Shown here: in pieces, positions 22,505 through 34,582 of the stretch
How positions within the stretch are numbered: position 1 is the first letter of the stretch
Layout of the letters: each line of letters begins with the position of its first letter
Program-made: the position numbers and the translations under genes
Notes under the pieces: generated by a model
Database searches by the model: none
Seen by the model: only the letters and a program-made list of their open reading frames with translations
What the model was told of the DNA's origin: nothing
Source of the DNA: Ophioderma brevispina
Lineage: Eukaryota > Echinodermata > Ophiuroidea > Amphilepidida > Ophiodermatidae
Reading direction: 5' to 3'
Assembly: GCA_023653785.1 (NCBI GenBank)
Contig: JAMKCH010012428.1
Location: 1-64,000 of the forward strand
DNA length: 64,000 nucleotides

Positions 22505-23699
22505 ATTAAAAAAACACCTTAATTAGGAAGTTACGTAAAAAATCGAGTATCATGGGTCACAATTTTCAATAAAGAAAGACTGTGATTGGTTGGTTTTATG
22601 TTGTGTATCCTGATTTCTATTCAGTCATTTTGAATGTTCATGATGTCATTCAATATCATTTTAAAATTTTTACAATGTCAATGTTACAAATTAACAGTTA
22701 CTTCACAAACTACACGTAAATAAGAAATGAATTTGTTTTTTTTTTGTTGTAAAAGTACGTGTAAAATTGAAATTAACATATTACTCACCAAATTTCCGGT
22801 TAAAATAGAAATGACATGTTTTTAGAAAACAAATCGAATTCTAAAATAGCTGCAGTAGTGTCCACTGTAAACGGGCATCGACCTTTTGCCCACCCAATCG
22901 AATCATTGGACATGAATCCATGCATAAGTTGATCGTATGTAAATGATTCCACTTCACAGGGCACCATCCAAGGGATCAATGACTGCTATGGAGAGTGATT
23001 ACCCACACCGTGTTGCATGAACATTGGCAATTAGGCATGTTTTTACACAGTTGAAGCCTTGTTAGAAATAGTCGTTCGGATATTTTTCACGTAACCGTAT
23101 GTCACAAATTACACCACTTATAGAAAATAGATATCTTGGTTGTCAGTTTACGAAGAACATAGGTCTAACAGTTTGTCCATGGCGCTCTCTGGAATCTGCA
23201 CAGAAATCACTGGTGATTTTTAACATAGAGTTAGCATTATACTCTACCAAAATACCACTCTTTATAAATGAACATTTCGGATTTTCTGAATGTTCTATCA
23301 TAATAAAATTTCACAATGGTATTGATGATAATATTATCTTACAATTAGAGCTTCTACGAAAAAAATCCCTTGAGCACTTTCCTCGCAAAGACGTGAGTTC
23401 TCTCATGTCCTATGCGTTAAGCACAGAGTACCCGTGACAGGTCATAGCCCTATTGGAATGCACTGTGTGTACAGTGATAGGGAAAAGGACAGTAATTGCA
23501 AAAGTGAAGTTACGTGATAAAACTTATCTAGCTATCATTGGTCAATTTCAGATAAGGAAGTCTTTGATTGGTTTATTTTATGTCGGTATACTGGTATATT
23601 ACATTTAGGCCTAAAATAAACAAATGACATGTTATTTTAAATTACATGTTACTTCACAAAGTACAGTAAAATAATTTAGCACCGCAGTTTGGAGTTGTG
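22505..23699. repeat. Spacer with two diverged direct repeats about 970 bp apart
   Basis: 22525-22735 and 23500-23690 share GAAGTTACGT, TGATTGGTT..TTTTATGT and GTTACTTCACAAA.TACA in the same order and orientation. The repeats are about 200 bp. The interval between them holds a 112-codon plus frame at 23099-23437 that I do not recognise. The repeats could be old LTRs or a duplicated spacer. No protease, polymerase or primer-binding site is visible. Confidence 0.4.
23099..23437 (+). CDS. Unrecognised ORF, 112 codons
   Basis: The frame starts MSQITPLIENRYLG and ends with YALSTEYP. It lies between the two diverged direct repeats in the spacer of the inverted array. There is no membrane segment, signal peptide or known motif. 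It may be a remnant of an element bounded by those repeats, or chance. Confidence 0.15.
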   Translation: MSQITPLIENRYLGCQFTKNIGLTVCPWRSLESAQKSLVIFNIELALYSTKIPLFINEHFGFSECSIIIKFHNGIDDNIILQLELLRKKSLEHFPRKDVSSLMSYALSTEYP

Positions 23700-24568
23700 C
23701 GGGGCCGGAAGGAATAACAGCATTTGCTCATAGCTAAAATGACCGTAGCTGACGACAAAATTGAAAGTAGTGGCAATTTGCACCCGACGCCATTTTCCAA
23801 AATGGAAACCATCTTAACACTTAAGTGGTCAACGGGGGGGGGGGGGGTCCATATGGACCCTCAAATAGGTTTTCGCGGGGTTAGCGCAGAAACACAAATG
23901 CTGGCGAGGCCGAAGTTTCTGATATGGTGAAGACTTCATTGACCTCCTCCTTGACCACCAAACGGTTTAAAATCAAACATCCACTTTTATATTATATCTA
24001 CAGTTTGCGAATAGTGTTTACTTGAAACTCCTTGACAGAAAACACCAATTTCGACACCAAAATCGTCTTCTTTGGATTTTAATACTAAATTATGTTTTCT
24101 TAGACGAGATGTCGGCCCATCCTTGAAAAAGCTGTGTATATAATTTTCATGACTCAGACAATTCTGGAAATGTCTATTGAAAACCTCTTGACCCAGGCAA
24201 CATACAATGTTAAAATGTGCATTAAAAATAACAGAGATTTTTATTTGACTGGCAGCTGGACCCCAACAGTTAAAAACCACGTTTTTTTACAGTCATTTGC
24301 ACGTTTCCAAGTCCTTTTTTACAGTAATTTGCACGTTGAGTCCCGGCTAACAGTCAAAACGCCGTTAATTTTAAGATCATTTTCAACAGTGTAATCCGAC
24401 ACTAAGTCGCCATAGTAGCGCTAGTACATTTAAAATGGGCGGCCATTTTGGAAATGTTGGTTTTTTTTTTTTTTAATTTCACTTTTTTTTTGTCATCACG
24501 AAGTGCAGGACTAAACTACAAAACCCAATGATCAATTTTAGCTATGATGCAAATGTTATTATTCAGCA
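23700..24568 (+). mobile_element. hAT-like non-autonomous element, short copy
   Basis: The left end (CGGGGCCGGAAGGAATAA, then CATAGCTAAAATGACCGTAG) and the right end (AATTTTAGCTATGATGCAAA, then TGTTATTATTC) are inverted relative to each other. They match the ends of the longer element at 59864-61323, in opposite orientation. Internal blocks (ACACCAAAATC, GACGAGATGTCG, TATATAATTT, CTCTTGACCC) are also shared. GGGCCGG-type termini are hAT-like, but no clear 8-bp duplication was found. No transposase. A TTAA-element end is nested at 23814. Confidence 0.6.
23814..23925 (+). mobile_element. TTAA-element left-end fragment, nested
   Basis: TTAACACTTAAGTG followed by a 13-base G run, TCCATATGGACC, mirrors the left end of the full TTAA elements at 15890 and 40046. 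The sibling hAT-like copy at 59864-61323 has an unoccupied TTAA (61185-61188, in AGATGG context) at the corresponding point, which supports insertion here. The right end of the element is not recognisable. Confidence 0.6.
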
Positions 24569-24744
24569 ATTTTGGGTAGCAATATAGGGCCCCTTTTCGC
24601 CTGATTGCTGCAGGCACTACTGTCATTTGAAAGTAACACACATGTCCAATTTCACATATTTTAGGATCATTTTGGCCAAAAGTAGCCATTTTCATCACTG
24701 TAAGACTTTAATAGGCACTATCAGTGATTTTATCAGAAATCGAA

Positions 24745-27700
24745 AATGACACTGGGGCCCAATACGTACAAATTTAATATTGCGCAACTTTCTGACAAAT
24801 CAGCTAATTTTTATGTCTGTATTATTCTACAATATGATGTGGGCAACGTAAAAATGCGTTTGCCGTTTGATCGATTGTGAAAATTTTAAGTAATTTTAAA
24901 AAGTGTGGTTTTAGCCTTATTACTTAAAGTATGTGGACAATTTGGTCACCTCTGCCGAAGACGTACAAAGTCAAACTTTTAAGCATTTATGAACTCTTCT
25001 AACTAATTTTATGTTAATGGTCTAAATCTTGGTGTGAGATATTTGTTGATTTACCAAAGAATATTTGATTGTACTTAGGTATCCATAGGCCCCAAAGAGA
25101 CCCCCCCTAGGTTGAAATAAGGAAAGCTTTAATTGGTCGAAATGGTTATGGGGCAATGTTTTAGGCTGAGTCATGGGAAAACGACTTTGGGACTTTTTTT
25201 AAAGGTATATTCAGTGTGACCTCATTTGTCAGCCGAAATTGTCCGTACGTATTGGCCGGGGAAAGCTTGAAAATTTTGACCCAAAAAAAGAACACTTGGG
25301 CCCCAATACGTAAACAATTCCATTTTGAGCAATTTAGGACCATTTCACTCATTTTATGTTTGTATATTTCGTATTATATAAAATCTGATGTGGGCCACGT
25401 TTAAAAATGCATCAGTTTTGATCTACTTTCTGACCAATTTACGTATTTTGTTCTGTTGGTTTTCGCCTAGATACTTACGTTATATGGACACTTTGGTCAC
25501 CTCTGCCCATTACGTACAAATTCGAACTTTCAAGGCATTTTTATGCCATATCAACTCATCTTCTGGTTCCATTCTTGTTTGAGGTATGTGATTTTTGATT
25601 TACCAAAGAAGATTTGATTTTAAACTAGGTATCAATAGGCCCAATAGACCCCACCATCCACCCCCCATATCCAAGAGGAACTACGGACAAGCTTAATTGG
25701 GTCAAACTGGTTCTGGCCGGTTCTTGGCGGTCGCATTGGGTTTTTCGGCTAGGTCCATGACCCCCCCCCTTTTGGGGCTTTTTTTTTCAAGGTTCTCCGT
25801 GCACGCCTCTTGTCCGCCCCACCATATGTTTTCGTCCCCGGGTAATGTTTGGGCCCGGGAACTACCTCTTGCCCGCCCTTTCCCCTTGGGTCCATACGTC
25901 CACTTCCCTTTTTGCGCCCTTTCGTCCCCTCTCCCCTTCATTTTCTGTTGCTTCTTATCTCCTCTGATTTGGGGCGGCCCCGTCCCCTGCCCGTTTTTAG
26001 ATCAATCTGCCCCCCCCTTCCGTCCTTACCCCCTGGTGGGTTTCGCCCTCCTCAGTCTGTCGGACCCTTTTGGTCCCTTGCCCCCCCGTCCCGATTCCCC
26101 ATTTTCCCCATGTTCTGCCTCTCTCCCCTCCTTTTGCGTCTCCCTCTGTTTTGAGGTATGTGTTGTGATTACAAATTCAATAAGATTTGAGTTAAACTTA
26201 GGTCTCATGGCCCAAATAGCCCCCCTATCAAGTGAAATACGGACCAGCTTTAATTGGGTCGAATCGAAATGTGTATGGGGCCTTAATTAGTTTTGGACGG
26301 GGTGAGTCAATGAAAAACAACTTTGGGACTTTAAAGGTTATATCGTGCGCCATCATTTGGTCAGACCAAAATATTTTTCTTAAGTATTGGGCCGGGAAAA
26401 ATGACACTTGGACCCAATACTAAACATTCATATTGAGCAACGTATGACAATTTCACTTAATTATATGTTGTATTTTGGGCACCTCTGCCCAAATACGTAC
26501 AAATTCGAATTTAAGAATTTCATGGACTAACTCCTTTTTATGGTTTTATGGTCTAAAATCTTGTTGAGTGTTTGTTTTTATTACAAAAAGACTATGATAT
26601 TTAACTTAGGTCTCATAAGCCCAAAATAGCCCCCCCCGCCATATCCGTTTTGCCCTACGGCCCATCTTATTGGGTCGAAATGGTTTTATGGGGCCGAGTT
26701 GGTTTAGACTTAGTCAATGGAAACGACTTTTGGGGATTTTTTACACGGGCTATCCGTGCGCCCTTCATTGTCAGACCAAAATATTTTTTCGTACTATGGG
26801 GCCAGGAATGCGTAATTTTGCCCCAAAAATGACATTTGGGCCCATTTTATGTTTTTGTCTAAATTGTTTGAGGAGGTGTTTTGATTACAAAGAACTATTG
26901 ATTTAACTTAGGTCTCATAGGCCCAAATATCCCCCATATCAGGTTGAGATACGGACAAGCTTTAATTGGGTCGAAATGTTATGGGGCCGAATTTTTTTAG
27001 GCTGAGTCAATGCAAACAATTGGAGACACTTTTTTTAAAGTTTGTAGTGCGCCCCATTGTCAACAAAAATATTTTGTGTAGTATAGGCGGAGAGGAGAAC
27101 AAAATTTTGCCGAAATTGACACGTGGGTCCCAATACGTACAAATCCATTTTGAACAATTTATGACCATTCCACTCATTTTTATGCTGTATTATTATATAA
27201 TTTTACGTGAGCAATTTAAGATTGTGGTTTTTTTTAGCATTATAATTTAAAGGTGGCTTGTTCCGATTATGTCTATTGTGTTCTATACTTGATATGAGAG
27301 CTGAAACATACACATTATGCCCCATCGTGGGGAAACAAACTGCGGTTTTTATGGTGAAGCAACAATGCATTTTGCAAAGCTCTATTCAATCCTGTTGCAA
27401 TATTGATGGTTAACCATTTAAAACGGCGCGGCGGTTTTTGTTTATATCTTGGAATGAAATGGATTTGAGGGCTTTAAATTTCAGGACAAATGAGAAAAAT
27501 CGGTCTTTCTTCTGATATCCAAATCGATACTACTCGGGGTAAATCAGGGGGTCCCAAAGAAGCATTTTTGAGACGAAGTTTAAATAGGGACAAGGTTGTA
27601 TTGGGCCCGAAATGGCTATGTGATTTTAGCTGGAATCCAAGAGAGGAGAGTTTGAGAGGGAGTGAGAACTTTATTTTCAGATCTTGTGATGCGCCCTCAT

Positions 27701-27795
27701 TGTAAAGACTGAACTTATTTTTCGTCCCCCCCCTAGTATTGGGCCTAGAAACATGTTGACAAATATAAGAGACTTGCGCCCATTACGTACAATGG
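24745..27795 (-). repeat. Tandem array, right (minus) arm
   Basis: The same units as at 18872-22460, but reversed. Landmarks read GCCCAATACGTACAAA (for example near 24757, 25297, 26482, 27127, 27770) and GGGTCGAAATGGTTATGGGG (near 25133, 25698, 26256, 26673, 26967, 27600). Spacing is about 560 bp for complete units, and shorter (about 290-420 bp) where internal deletions occurred. The two arms form a large head-to-head inverted repeat around a spacer of about 2.3 kb. Unrelated sequence interrupts at about 27205-27485. Confidence 0.85.
25775..26150. repeat. Array unit rewritten by A-to-C changes
   Basis: The unit still aligns with its siblings, but nearly every A of the plus strand reads C. 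For example TCTCTCCCCTCCTTTTGCG stands where siblings have about TATCTAACTCATTTTTATGG. Normal composition returns abruptly at GAGGTATGTG. The long open frames across this stretch (197 codons plus, 79 minus) come from loss of A-containing stop codons and are not genes. Confidence 0.75.
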
Positions 27796-27879
27796 TAAGT
27801 CATGGGTTTCGTAGTACTGGGTCCAACATTATTATACACTATCAATGGATAATACCATCGATGTCGTCCGCGCGGCGAC

Positions 27880-28530
27880 CCTTCCATGCCAAATCTACTG
27901 TGGTTTACCGCCCAAATACTCTCCTTGCCATGGCTACGTCTGCTGGATTTTGTGAAAAACAGTCATTTCTGATGCGACTTCCGAGTTTCTGAAGGATGTG
28001 TTGGTTGATGAAGTTATGAGGCTCAACTTCTTCATCGTCTTGAGTTATGTGGGGCGAAATCCACGACATACGGAATGACATGGACGTGATGAAGATAAGG
28101 TTACAAAACATGATGATAAATTCATAGAACTGGAACGTCGTATGCACAACAATGAAACCCACCTAAATGACTTAGAACAGTATTCCAGGAGGATTGCCCT
28201 GCGTTTCTTTGGCCTTCCTGAAGTTGAGAACGGGATACAATGACCGTAAAATCCCTAATTGAAGGAATAAGTTAACATTGATTTGGAAGATAGAGACATA
28301 GAAGAGCCCATAGAGTTGGAAACCCTCCCCCACTATCCAGAGGCCCAGAGGAATCATCATGAAGTTCACACAACTTCAAAGCGTCAGGCGTACTGCGTCA
28401 GAAAAACCTAAAATGGCCCAAGATCGTAATCAGAAGACCTCAAAGCTAATCAAAAACTCTGAAGCGAACATCCAATCACACCGGGGTGGTCTCTGCATGG
28501 AGCAGTGATGATTTTTATCTAAGAACCATC
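27880..28530 (+). pseudogene. LINE ORF1 remnant (coiled-coil/RRM-type)
   Basis: Across frameshifts the plus strand encodes IHDIRNDMDVMK, ELERRMHNNETHLN, then DLEQYSRRIALRFFGLPE (near 28126-28230). It ends with a block like KASG.LRQKNL and NHTGVVSAW. The heptad-like start followed by the EQYSRR..LRxFGLPE signature is typical of non-LTR retrotransposon ORF1 nucleic-acid-binding proteins. Several stops and indels show that it is dead. It is directly followed by the reverse transcriptase part. Confidence 0.7.
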
Positions 28531-28599
28531 TATTGGATAAGAACAGTATGGCTTCCTACACATCATTCTACGTATTGCTGTGATATATTTTATTAATGA

Positions 28600-30060
28600 A
28601 TGTTAGTAAAGGCCATTGATGGTATCACACTGTAGGCATCTTTAATGGATCTATCAAAGCATTCGACACCATGATCACGACATATTATTAGCAAAACTTT
28701 TTCACTATGGATTTAGGTGGTATCTCTCGAAGTGGTTTAAAATTCATCTTACAATCGTAGCAATTTGGTTTCGTATAATACAGTTAAATCTGAATTTTAA
28801 ATATACAATGTGGTGTACCTCAAGGATCCATACTTGGACCACTTCTTTTTATTTATATATGAATGGATATTTGTCATACATCTAAATTTACGCAAAACGA
28901 TTTATTTGCAGATGATCACTTGTTTCTATTCACACAAGGATGTTGAAATATTATGTTCACAGTTAATATCGGAACTAAAAGGAGGTGTGGTAACTGGTTT
29001 AAGGCCAAGCTACATGTATCGCTAAATGCAAAAAAAGACAAATCTTATGTTTTTGGGTACTCGTTTTCAAACTAAGAATGTAGATAATTATTTTAAGAAC
29101 ATTTTTCCTTGACGGTTGTAAACTTACTCGTGTAGTAGAAACTAAATTCTTAGTATCACAAGAGATGAAAAACTTAACATGGAAAAAACGAATAGATAAT
29201 GTTTGCAAATCATATGTGCAAGAAATATTGGTGTTCTCAATAAAGGTAAACGTGTGCTTCCCGAGCAGCCCTGGTATAAATTCATTGTCATTGATGGTAT
29301 CACCATTTTGAACTATGGCTTGCTTCTCTGGGGCAATGAAACAACTTATTTAACAAGTCTTTATTTTACAAAAACGTGCTTTGCGGTTTATATTTCAATA
29401 GCCCTACCTACCATCATCAAAGCCCTTGTTAACAGATATAATACACTTGATATTTTTTGAAATGTATGAAAGACGCAAGTAATATTTTGTATCAATACAA
29501 AAACACCATGCTTCACATTCTTTCATGGATGTTGTTACGATCACATAAGTCTAACCATAATTAATAATACCAGAATAAAGCTGATTATCAATTACATTCG
29601 TATCGTGTACAATATTTTAATGCTGGGTCCTAATTTGGAACCACTTACCAAACCACGTTTTAAAATTTCAGAACGTTAGTCAATTTAAAAGGACTATTAT
29701 TGCTCTTTTCAACTTGTGACTACCCAAAATTTATATTCAATATGTATCTAAATTTTTCCTCTGATTTACATAAAGAATGTTCTAAAATTTACCTCTGATT
29801 TAGCCAAATGTATTGTCATATGCATTACTAGTGTCCTTTTATATGTATTATATTGTATAATTGACAAATTGTACATGTTATATGGAACTATATTTCGCTT
29901 GCTGTATGTTTTTTTGGTGTCTTTTTTTGTTTTTGTTTTTAGATGTTTTTTACTATTAGGGTTCACTTTTTCAGCTTTTGCCTTTTTGTGTACCTCCCCC
30001 ATCATATTGTTATGTGTTTTTGTATGTTTTTTATATGTGGAAAATAACTTGAAAAAAAAA
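28600..30060 (+). pseudogene. CR1/jockey-like LINE reverse transcriptase and 3' UTR
   Basis: Blocks in order: GIFNGSIKAFDT, CGVPQGSILGPLLF (near 28810), LFADDH with the FADD catalytic box (about 28907), LGT and TKFL, KKRIDNVCK, ARNIGVLNKGKRVLPEQ, LNYGLLLWGN, and the C-terminal NTR..AD and WN motifs near 29570-29640. A T-rich 3' UTR runs to an A-rich end at about 30060. The endonuclease and the first reverse-transcriptase motifs are missing: ORF1 joins the AFDT motif within about 120 bp. Many frameshifts. Confidence 0.8.
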
Positions 30061-30069
30061 ATAATTAGG

Positions 30070-32440
30070 CCATAAACAACGCGGGAATTTTTCCCACGAA
30101 ATGTACGCACTGCATGATATTGCAGGCAATTGCACCAAAGTTTGAGCAAAAATAATTTAGCGTTAAAACATGGCGCGCGAAAAAACAAAATGCTGGGTCC
30201 GCTGGGGACCCCAACACTATACTAAGGACTGCGACTACTGCTAAAATATAAGATGTAACAAATAATTGTCGATACTTTAGAAGCACAAACTGTAGGTGTT
30301 ATTTAACAACATTGTAAATAAAATCATTGACAAAACAACCATTTAATATTAATTAAAAAAAAAAAAAAAATATATTTATGTATGTGTTTTTTCAATCTTT
30401 TTTAATTATCAAACATTTTTTAAATATCGGACTGACACCAATCTTTCCTCTCTGCTGATCAAGATCAGAAATGTAAACCTTATATTTCAATTACTGGCCG
30501 AGAATTAAAAAAAAATATACCATTTGATGGCTGTCGGTTCGGCAACATTTGTATGTATTTGTGTGCCAAGTGCTTACAAGATGATGCACCTCAGTATTTA
30601 CTAGCTTCAAGTCCACCACTACTCGGGCATTTCCTTACTCCACATGCACGTCGATAGACACGTCTTTGGTTCGCTGATCCAACATTGTGAAAGAGAACTC
30701 TCACGTAATATCAGGCAAGGCTTAAAGTGACAGAGAAGATTTTTTCGGATCCGAATTTCCTCCATCAACATTTACTCGTTTTGGGTTTGTAGACCACCTC
30801 GTGTAGAAACGTTTGAAGGTTTATTTGGACAAACATGTTCAAAAGAAAACCGCAAACCTTGTTTTAACTTGCCTGATATCGTAATCGTTCCCCATAGAAA
30901 CCATGCTTTGACTGCTGTCGTGCAACGACAGAAACTACTAAATCATCATCATCTTATTACATAAAGACGGCGTATTCGCTTATCACTTCAGGTGTGATCT
31001 AATACATTGGTAAGCATCCAAATATGTAAAGAAAGCGGGGAAAATTGGGGGCGCTTCTTTCTGGAAATTCCTCATGTTTCTTGAGTCGTATGTATCCAAA
31101 ATGTTAATAAAAATTCTTTTGTTCTTAGCATATTTCAGCTTTGGTATTGATTTTTTTCTGTATGCTTGATCTTGATGTAAAAGTACCCTATAAATACTAC
31201 AGTATTTGTATATTGGTGTATGTACATGTATATGTGTACATACGCGTTGTATGTATGTATGTATGTGTGTGTATGTATGTTGCATGTTCATTCGAAAAAA
31301 AATACCGATTTCGGTGATATCTTTGCTACTTGGTGATAAATGATACACCTTCAATTTCAGTACTTAAAGGCGAGCTGTTAGTATTAAATAATATTTACAC
31401 CACACGAAAATTCACATCTTATCAGTTATTTGTGAAAATAATCTAAAGACCTTTTGAAGTTCGAGCTTTCAGCAAAGTCTAGGCAAAATTGGTCAGAACA
31501 AATCTCCTGTGATGCTAAATCAGCACAATGACGCCACTTTTTCATCCAATTTCGATTGTGGAATCCAAATATTTGCCAATCAAAGACCAGGGTGTAAGTT
31601 TATGGAACGGTTTCAGAGTGTTGGTGTGTGGTTCAGGCAGGACAAAGTCAAAAGGATTACAAAACGATATCATTGCACCGAATTACCATCATAGCAAGTT
31701 TTTACCAGTTTTGCCTGAAAATTGCTCAAAATGCAAGCTTCAAATTTTACAAAATGAAATGTGTATTCTATTGTGTCGAAATATTTTTTTTTTTAATTTT
31801 TCTTTTTTGGTGGTTTGTTTGTACTTTAAAGAAAATGCTACATAAATATGTAAAACAAAATGGAAATGCCTCCTCGCTCCTGCACTGTATGCCAAATGTA
31901 GTCTTCCTACGAGTCTACTTGCTTTCTTTTCACGCGGCGCAATTAACGATATCAACAATTTCCCACAAAATCACATACCAGTTCTGATTATTATCAATAA
32001 TCTTGTTGGAGGCAAAATCCCAGAAAAGTCTGAAAGAGTTCCGTTAACACAAATGCATAGTCAGCAATGATTATTAGGTTATATGGAGTGAATAAACACA
32101 TTTAGGCTCCATCAAGCCAAAGTTTGTATATCATTACCATGCGGGAATGATAGTTTTACTTTCATGTTTGAAACATGGATTAACCATTCTCTGAAATGTG
32201 ATTTTAGCTTACTGAGGAGTTTCCAACTCGCGTTTTGAAGTACCATGGGATTTTAAGCACGTTTGCAACGTTCGGAAATTGAAGCAAAATATAAAAATGC
32301 CGTTCGATTGGAATGAGCTGTACTATTTCGTCGGTTGGAAGGATTGTCAATATTCGTGATCTCAGGTTCGTCTAAACAACTTTTCCGTGCGCCTAACTCG
32401 GATCAAAATTATGAAAACAATTCTTTCCGCATTTTTTCTG
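30070..32440. other. Interval with no supportable gene
   Basis: AT-rich sequence with a poly-A run near 30350-30370 and a TGTATG microsatellite at 31205-31280. No protein domain or RNA gene is recognised. Confidence 0.4.
31205..31285. repeat. TGTATG-type microsatellite
   Basis: Interrupted tracts of GTAT/TGTA repeats including TATGTATGTATGTATGTGTG. Confidence 0.75.
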
Positions 32441-32479
32441 TGTCAAATATTTTGTGAAACAAACTCACTGAAGGAAGGG

Positions 32480-32575
32480 GAACCAAAATCTTCACCCCAA
32501 GCACCCCATCTGTAAAATTTCGCGGCGATTATGTCAACCCGTTTTTAAGTGAGAGGGACCTTAATAAGAACATAT
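32480..32575 (+). repeat. Dispersed repeat R, copy 3 (fragment)
   Basis: It matches the first third of repeat R (CTTCACCCCAA, CCCATCTG, then CGGCGATTATGTCAACCCG, then GTGAGAG). The remaining part of R is absent. Confidence 0.55.
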
Positions 32576-32599
32576 TCGTTGGAAAAGGTTGGGGGGGTG

Positions 32600-33515
32600 T
32601 TTAGCGTGATAATTAGTTTCCAAGTGCATGTGGTTGTAATATAAGAAAAGCGAGGAGTTCTGTAAGGGTAATCAATTGTGACTGTTGTCGGGGTTCAGTA
32701 CGGTAACTGTCTGTTGATTCTATTCCACGGAGTCTTAATCAAGTGATATACTTTACGTTATATGGACAGACAGCACAAAATGTGTGGAACTTATCAACTT
32801 ATCTATTTACTATAGAAAATTAATTAAATAACCGCCTTAAAGTTTCACAGCGTATGTGCATGCAACATGTGCAGTTTGCTCAATCTACTAAAGATAACCC
32901 AACATTTGTCATTGTTGCATTCCACTTCACCGCACGCCTGCTTACGACGATTGAATTTGAACGGATGACTTTTAATCGGATAATGAATTTCGTCAGCCGA
33001 GCCCATAGGGAATGCATATTGCATCCACAAGAGCTATTCGCTAATCAATCTTACTAATTGGTTGATTAGCTGAAACAAATATTTCTTTATTATGTCGTGA
33101 AATTATGTACATTAATCTGTAGGGTTAGATTCAACGCGATACGCACAAAACCATGTTCTCATATTTGAAAACAATCTGTTTAAATTTGGTACATTTTCGG
33201 GAGAAAACAATCAGGCATATTTTTGGTTTGAGTAGTGGCTCATCCCGACAACATTATCCACAGCCCTACGAGCGTGGATGGCTTTCGAATAATTATCCTT
33301 TTATCTTTCTAACATGATCGCAGTGTATCTACATTTTTGACGATTATATGAGTTTGATACAAGAAATTACTATTGGTGGTGGTGGGGTTCTTTCAAATAA
33401 ACAAAACAGTGGATTTTCCGTGCCGCATGCACGGTAACATCAAGTGTGCGGTATGAAATATGTGGACAAAATTAAGGTTAAATTGTCATTAGATCATAGC
33501 ATAACTTTTAGATTT
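32600..33515. other. Interval with no supportable gene; one small hairpin
   Basis: GCTAATCAATC (33040-33050) and GGTTGATTAGC (33060-33070) form an 11-bp hairpin with a 9-nt loop. Otherwise nothing is recognised. Confidence 0.4.
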
Positions 33516-33520
33516 TGACC

Positions 33521-33778
33521 GCGTTGAAATTCAGAATTTCACCTTGGCAAAATTAATTTGCAAACTTTAAGCTTATTCTTCTGTTGGTCACAGTGTGCAA
33601 TCCACTATTTTGATTGGCTAGACATTTCAGCGCGGCTAAAATAATGTTGGCGCTGTGAAATTCATAATTCAGTTCGGCAAAATTATTTTTTGAACGTGTC
33701 TTTTTATTGGTTACAACATACAATAAACTTTTTTGATTGGTTGACAATTTCGCTACGCCGAATTTAATTTCGGCTTGG
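33521..33778. repeat. Two-copy 129-bp tandem duplication, diverged
   Basis: Copies at 33521-33649 and 33650-33778 share GAAATTCA.AATT, GGCAAAATTA, a TGATTGG (inverted CCAAT) and a ..ATTTC.GC.. ending. Divergence is substantial, so the duplication is old. Confidence 0.6.
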
Positions 33779-34582
33779 CGAAGTAAGCGCGATGAAATTA
33801 ATTTCTGCGCGGCGAAATTGAGCTAGTTATGACTCTCTAACGGCCAATGATAATGAAAAACTATGATGGATGATGCAATTTTGGCGTGCTACAGAGCTAG
33901 AGATAATTTACTTTCTTCACTAAGATTAAAACAACCAGGAAAAAAGCTTTATCCCCATATCGTTAACGTCTCATAACTGCATTTAATTGCACTTTTCAAA
34001 AATCACGGACCGGATTTGCCCCTAGATCTGACAAGAAAAATACCGCTACCTCCCTTTTTGCGGTGATCGTCAGGTTAGGGATATGAAAGAGTGTTCATTA
34101 TTTAGAAAAAAAAATGAATAAAATGTCACCTCAGTTTACTTCCAAAATATCAGTGACCAATGGATGTACAAAACCTCAACATGCTCAAGCGAACAATGGA
34201 GCTAATAATATTCAATAATTGGTCCGGTATGGATGGAACACACATCTGTGGCAAGAAGTACTTTATGCGAAACATAGCTAGGAGATAACTAATTTTGTTT
34301 TGCCGAAAAAAATGTTTTTTGGCCGATAAACCGGATTTTTGGGAGAAAAACTAAGTTTCTCGGCCGAGAAACCTAGTTTTCAAAAACTTTGCTTTTCAAA
34401 TTAAAATTTTTGTCAAACCTTGTTTTTTCAATCGAATGGTTTTTTTCGAAAAACCATTTTTCCCCCTTCCATCTTGGAAAATACTTGCAGTACACATTCT
34501 TTTCCATCTGGTCCACTGTTATTGTGCTGCAGTTGAACAGATTTCGAATGTTATGACCTCGCTGCATTGGTGTGAGCTATTT

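Noticed and set aside
22525..23690. LTR retrotransposon with about 200-bp LTRs
   Set aside because: The direct repeats are too diverged, lack TG..CA ends, and no gag-pol motif, primer-binding site or polypurine tract is visible.
25697..26290. 197-codon plus-strand ORF, the longest in the window
   Set aside because: It spans the array unit in which A has become C, which removes stop codons. Siblings of the same unit have no such frame.
29766..30286. Minus ORFs of 140 and 73 codons
   Set aside because: They lie antisense to the T-rich LINE 3' UTR and have low-complexity Lys-rich composition.
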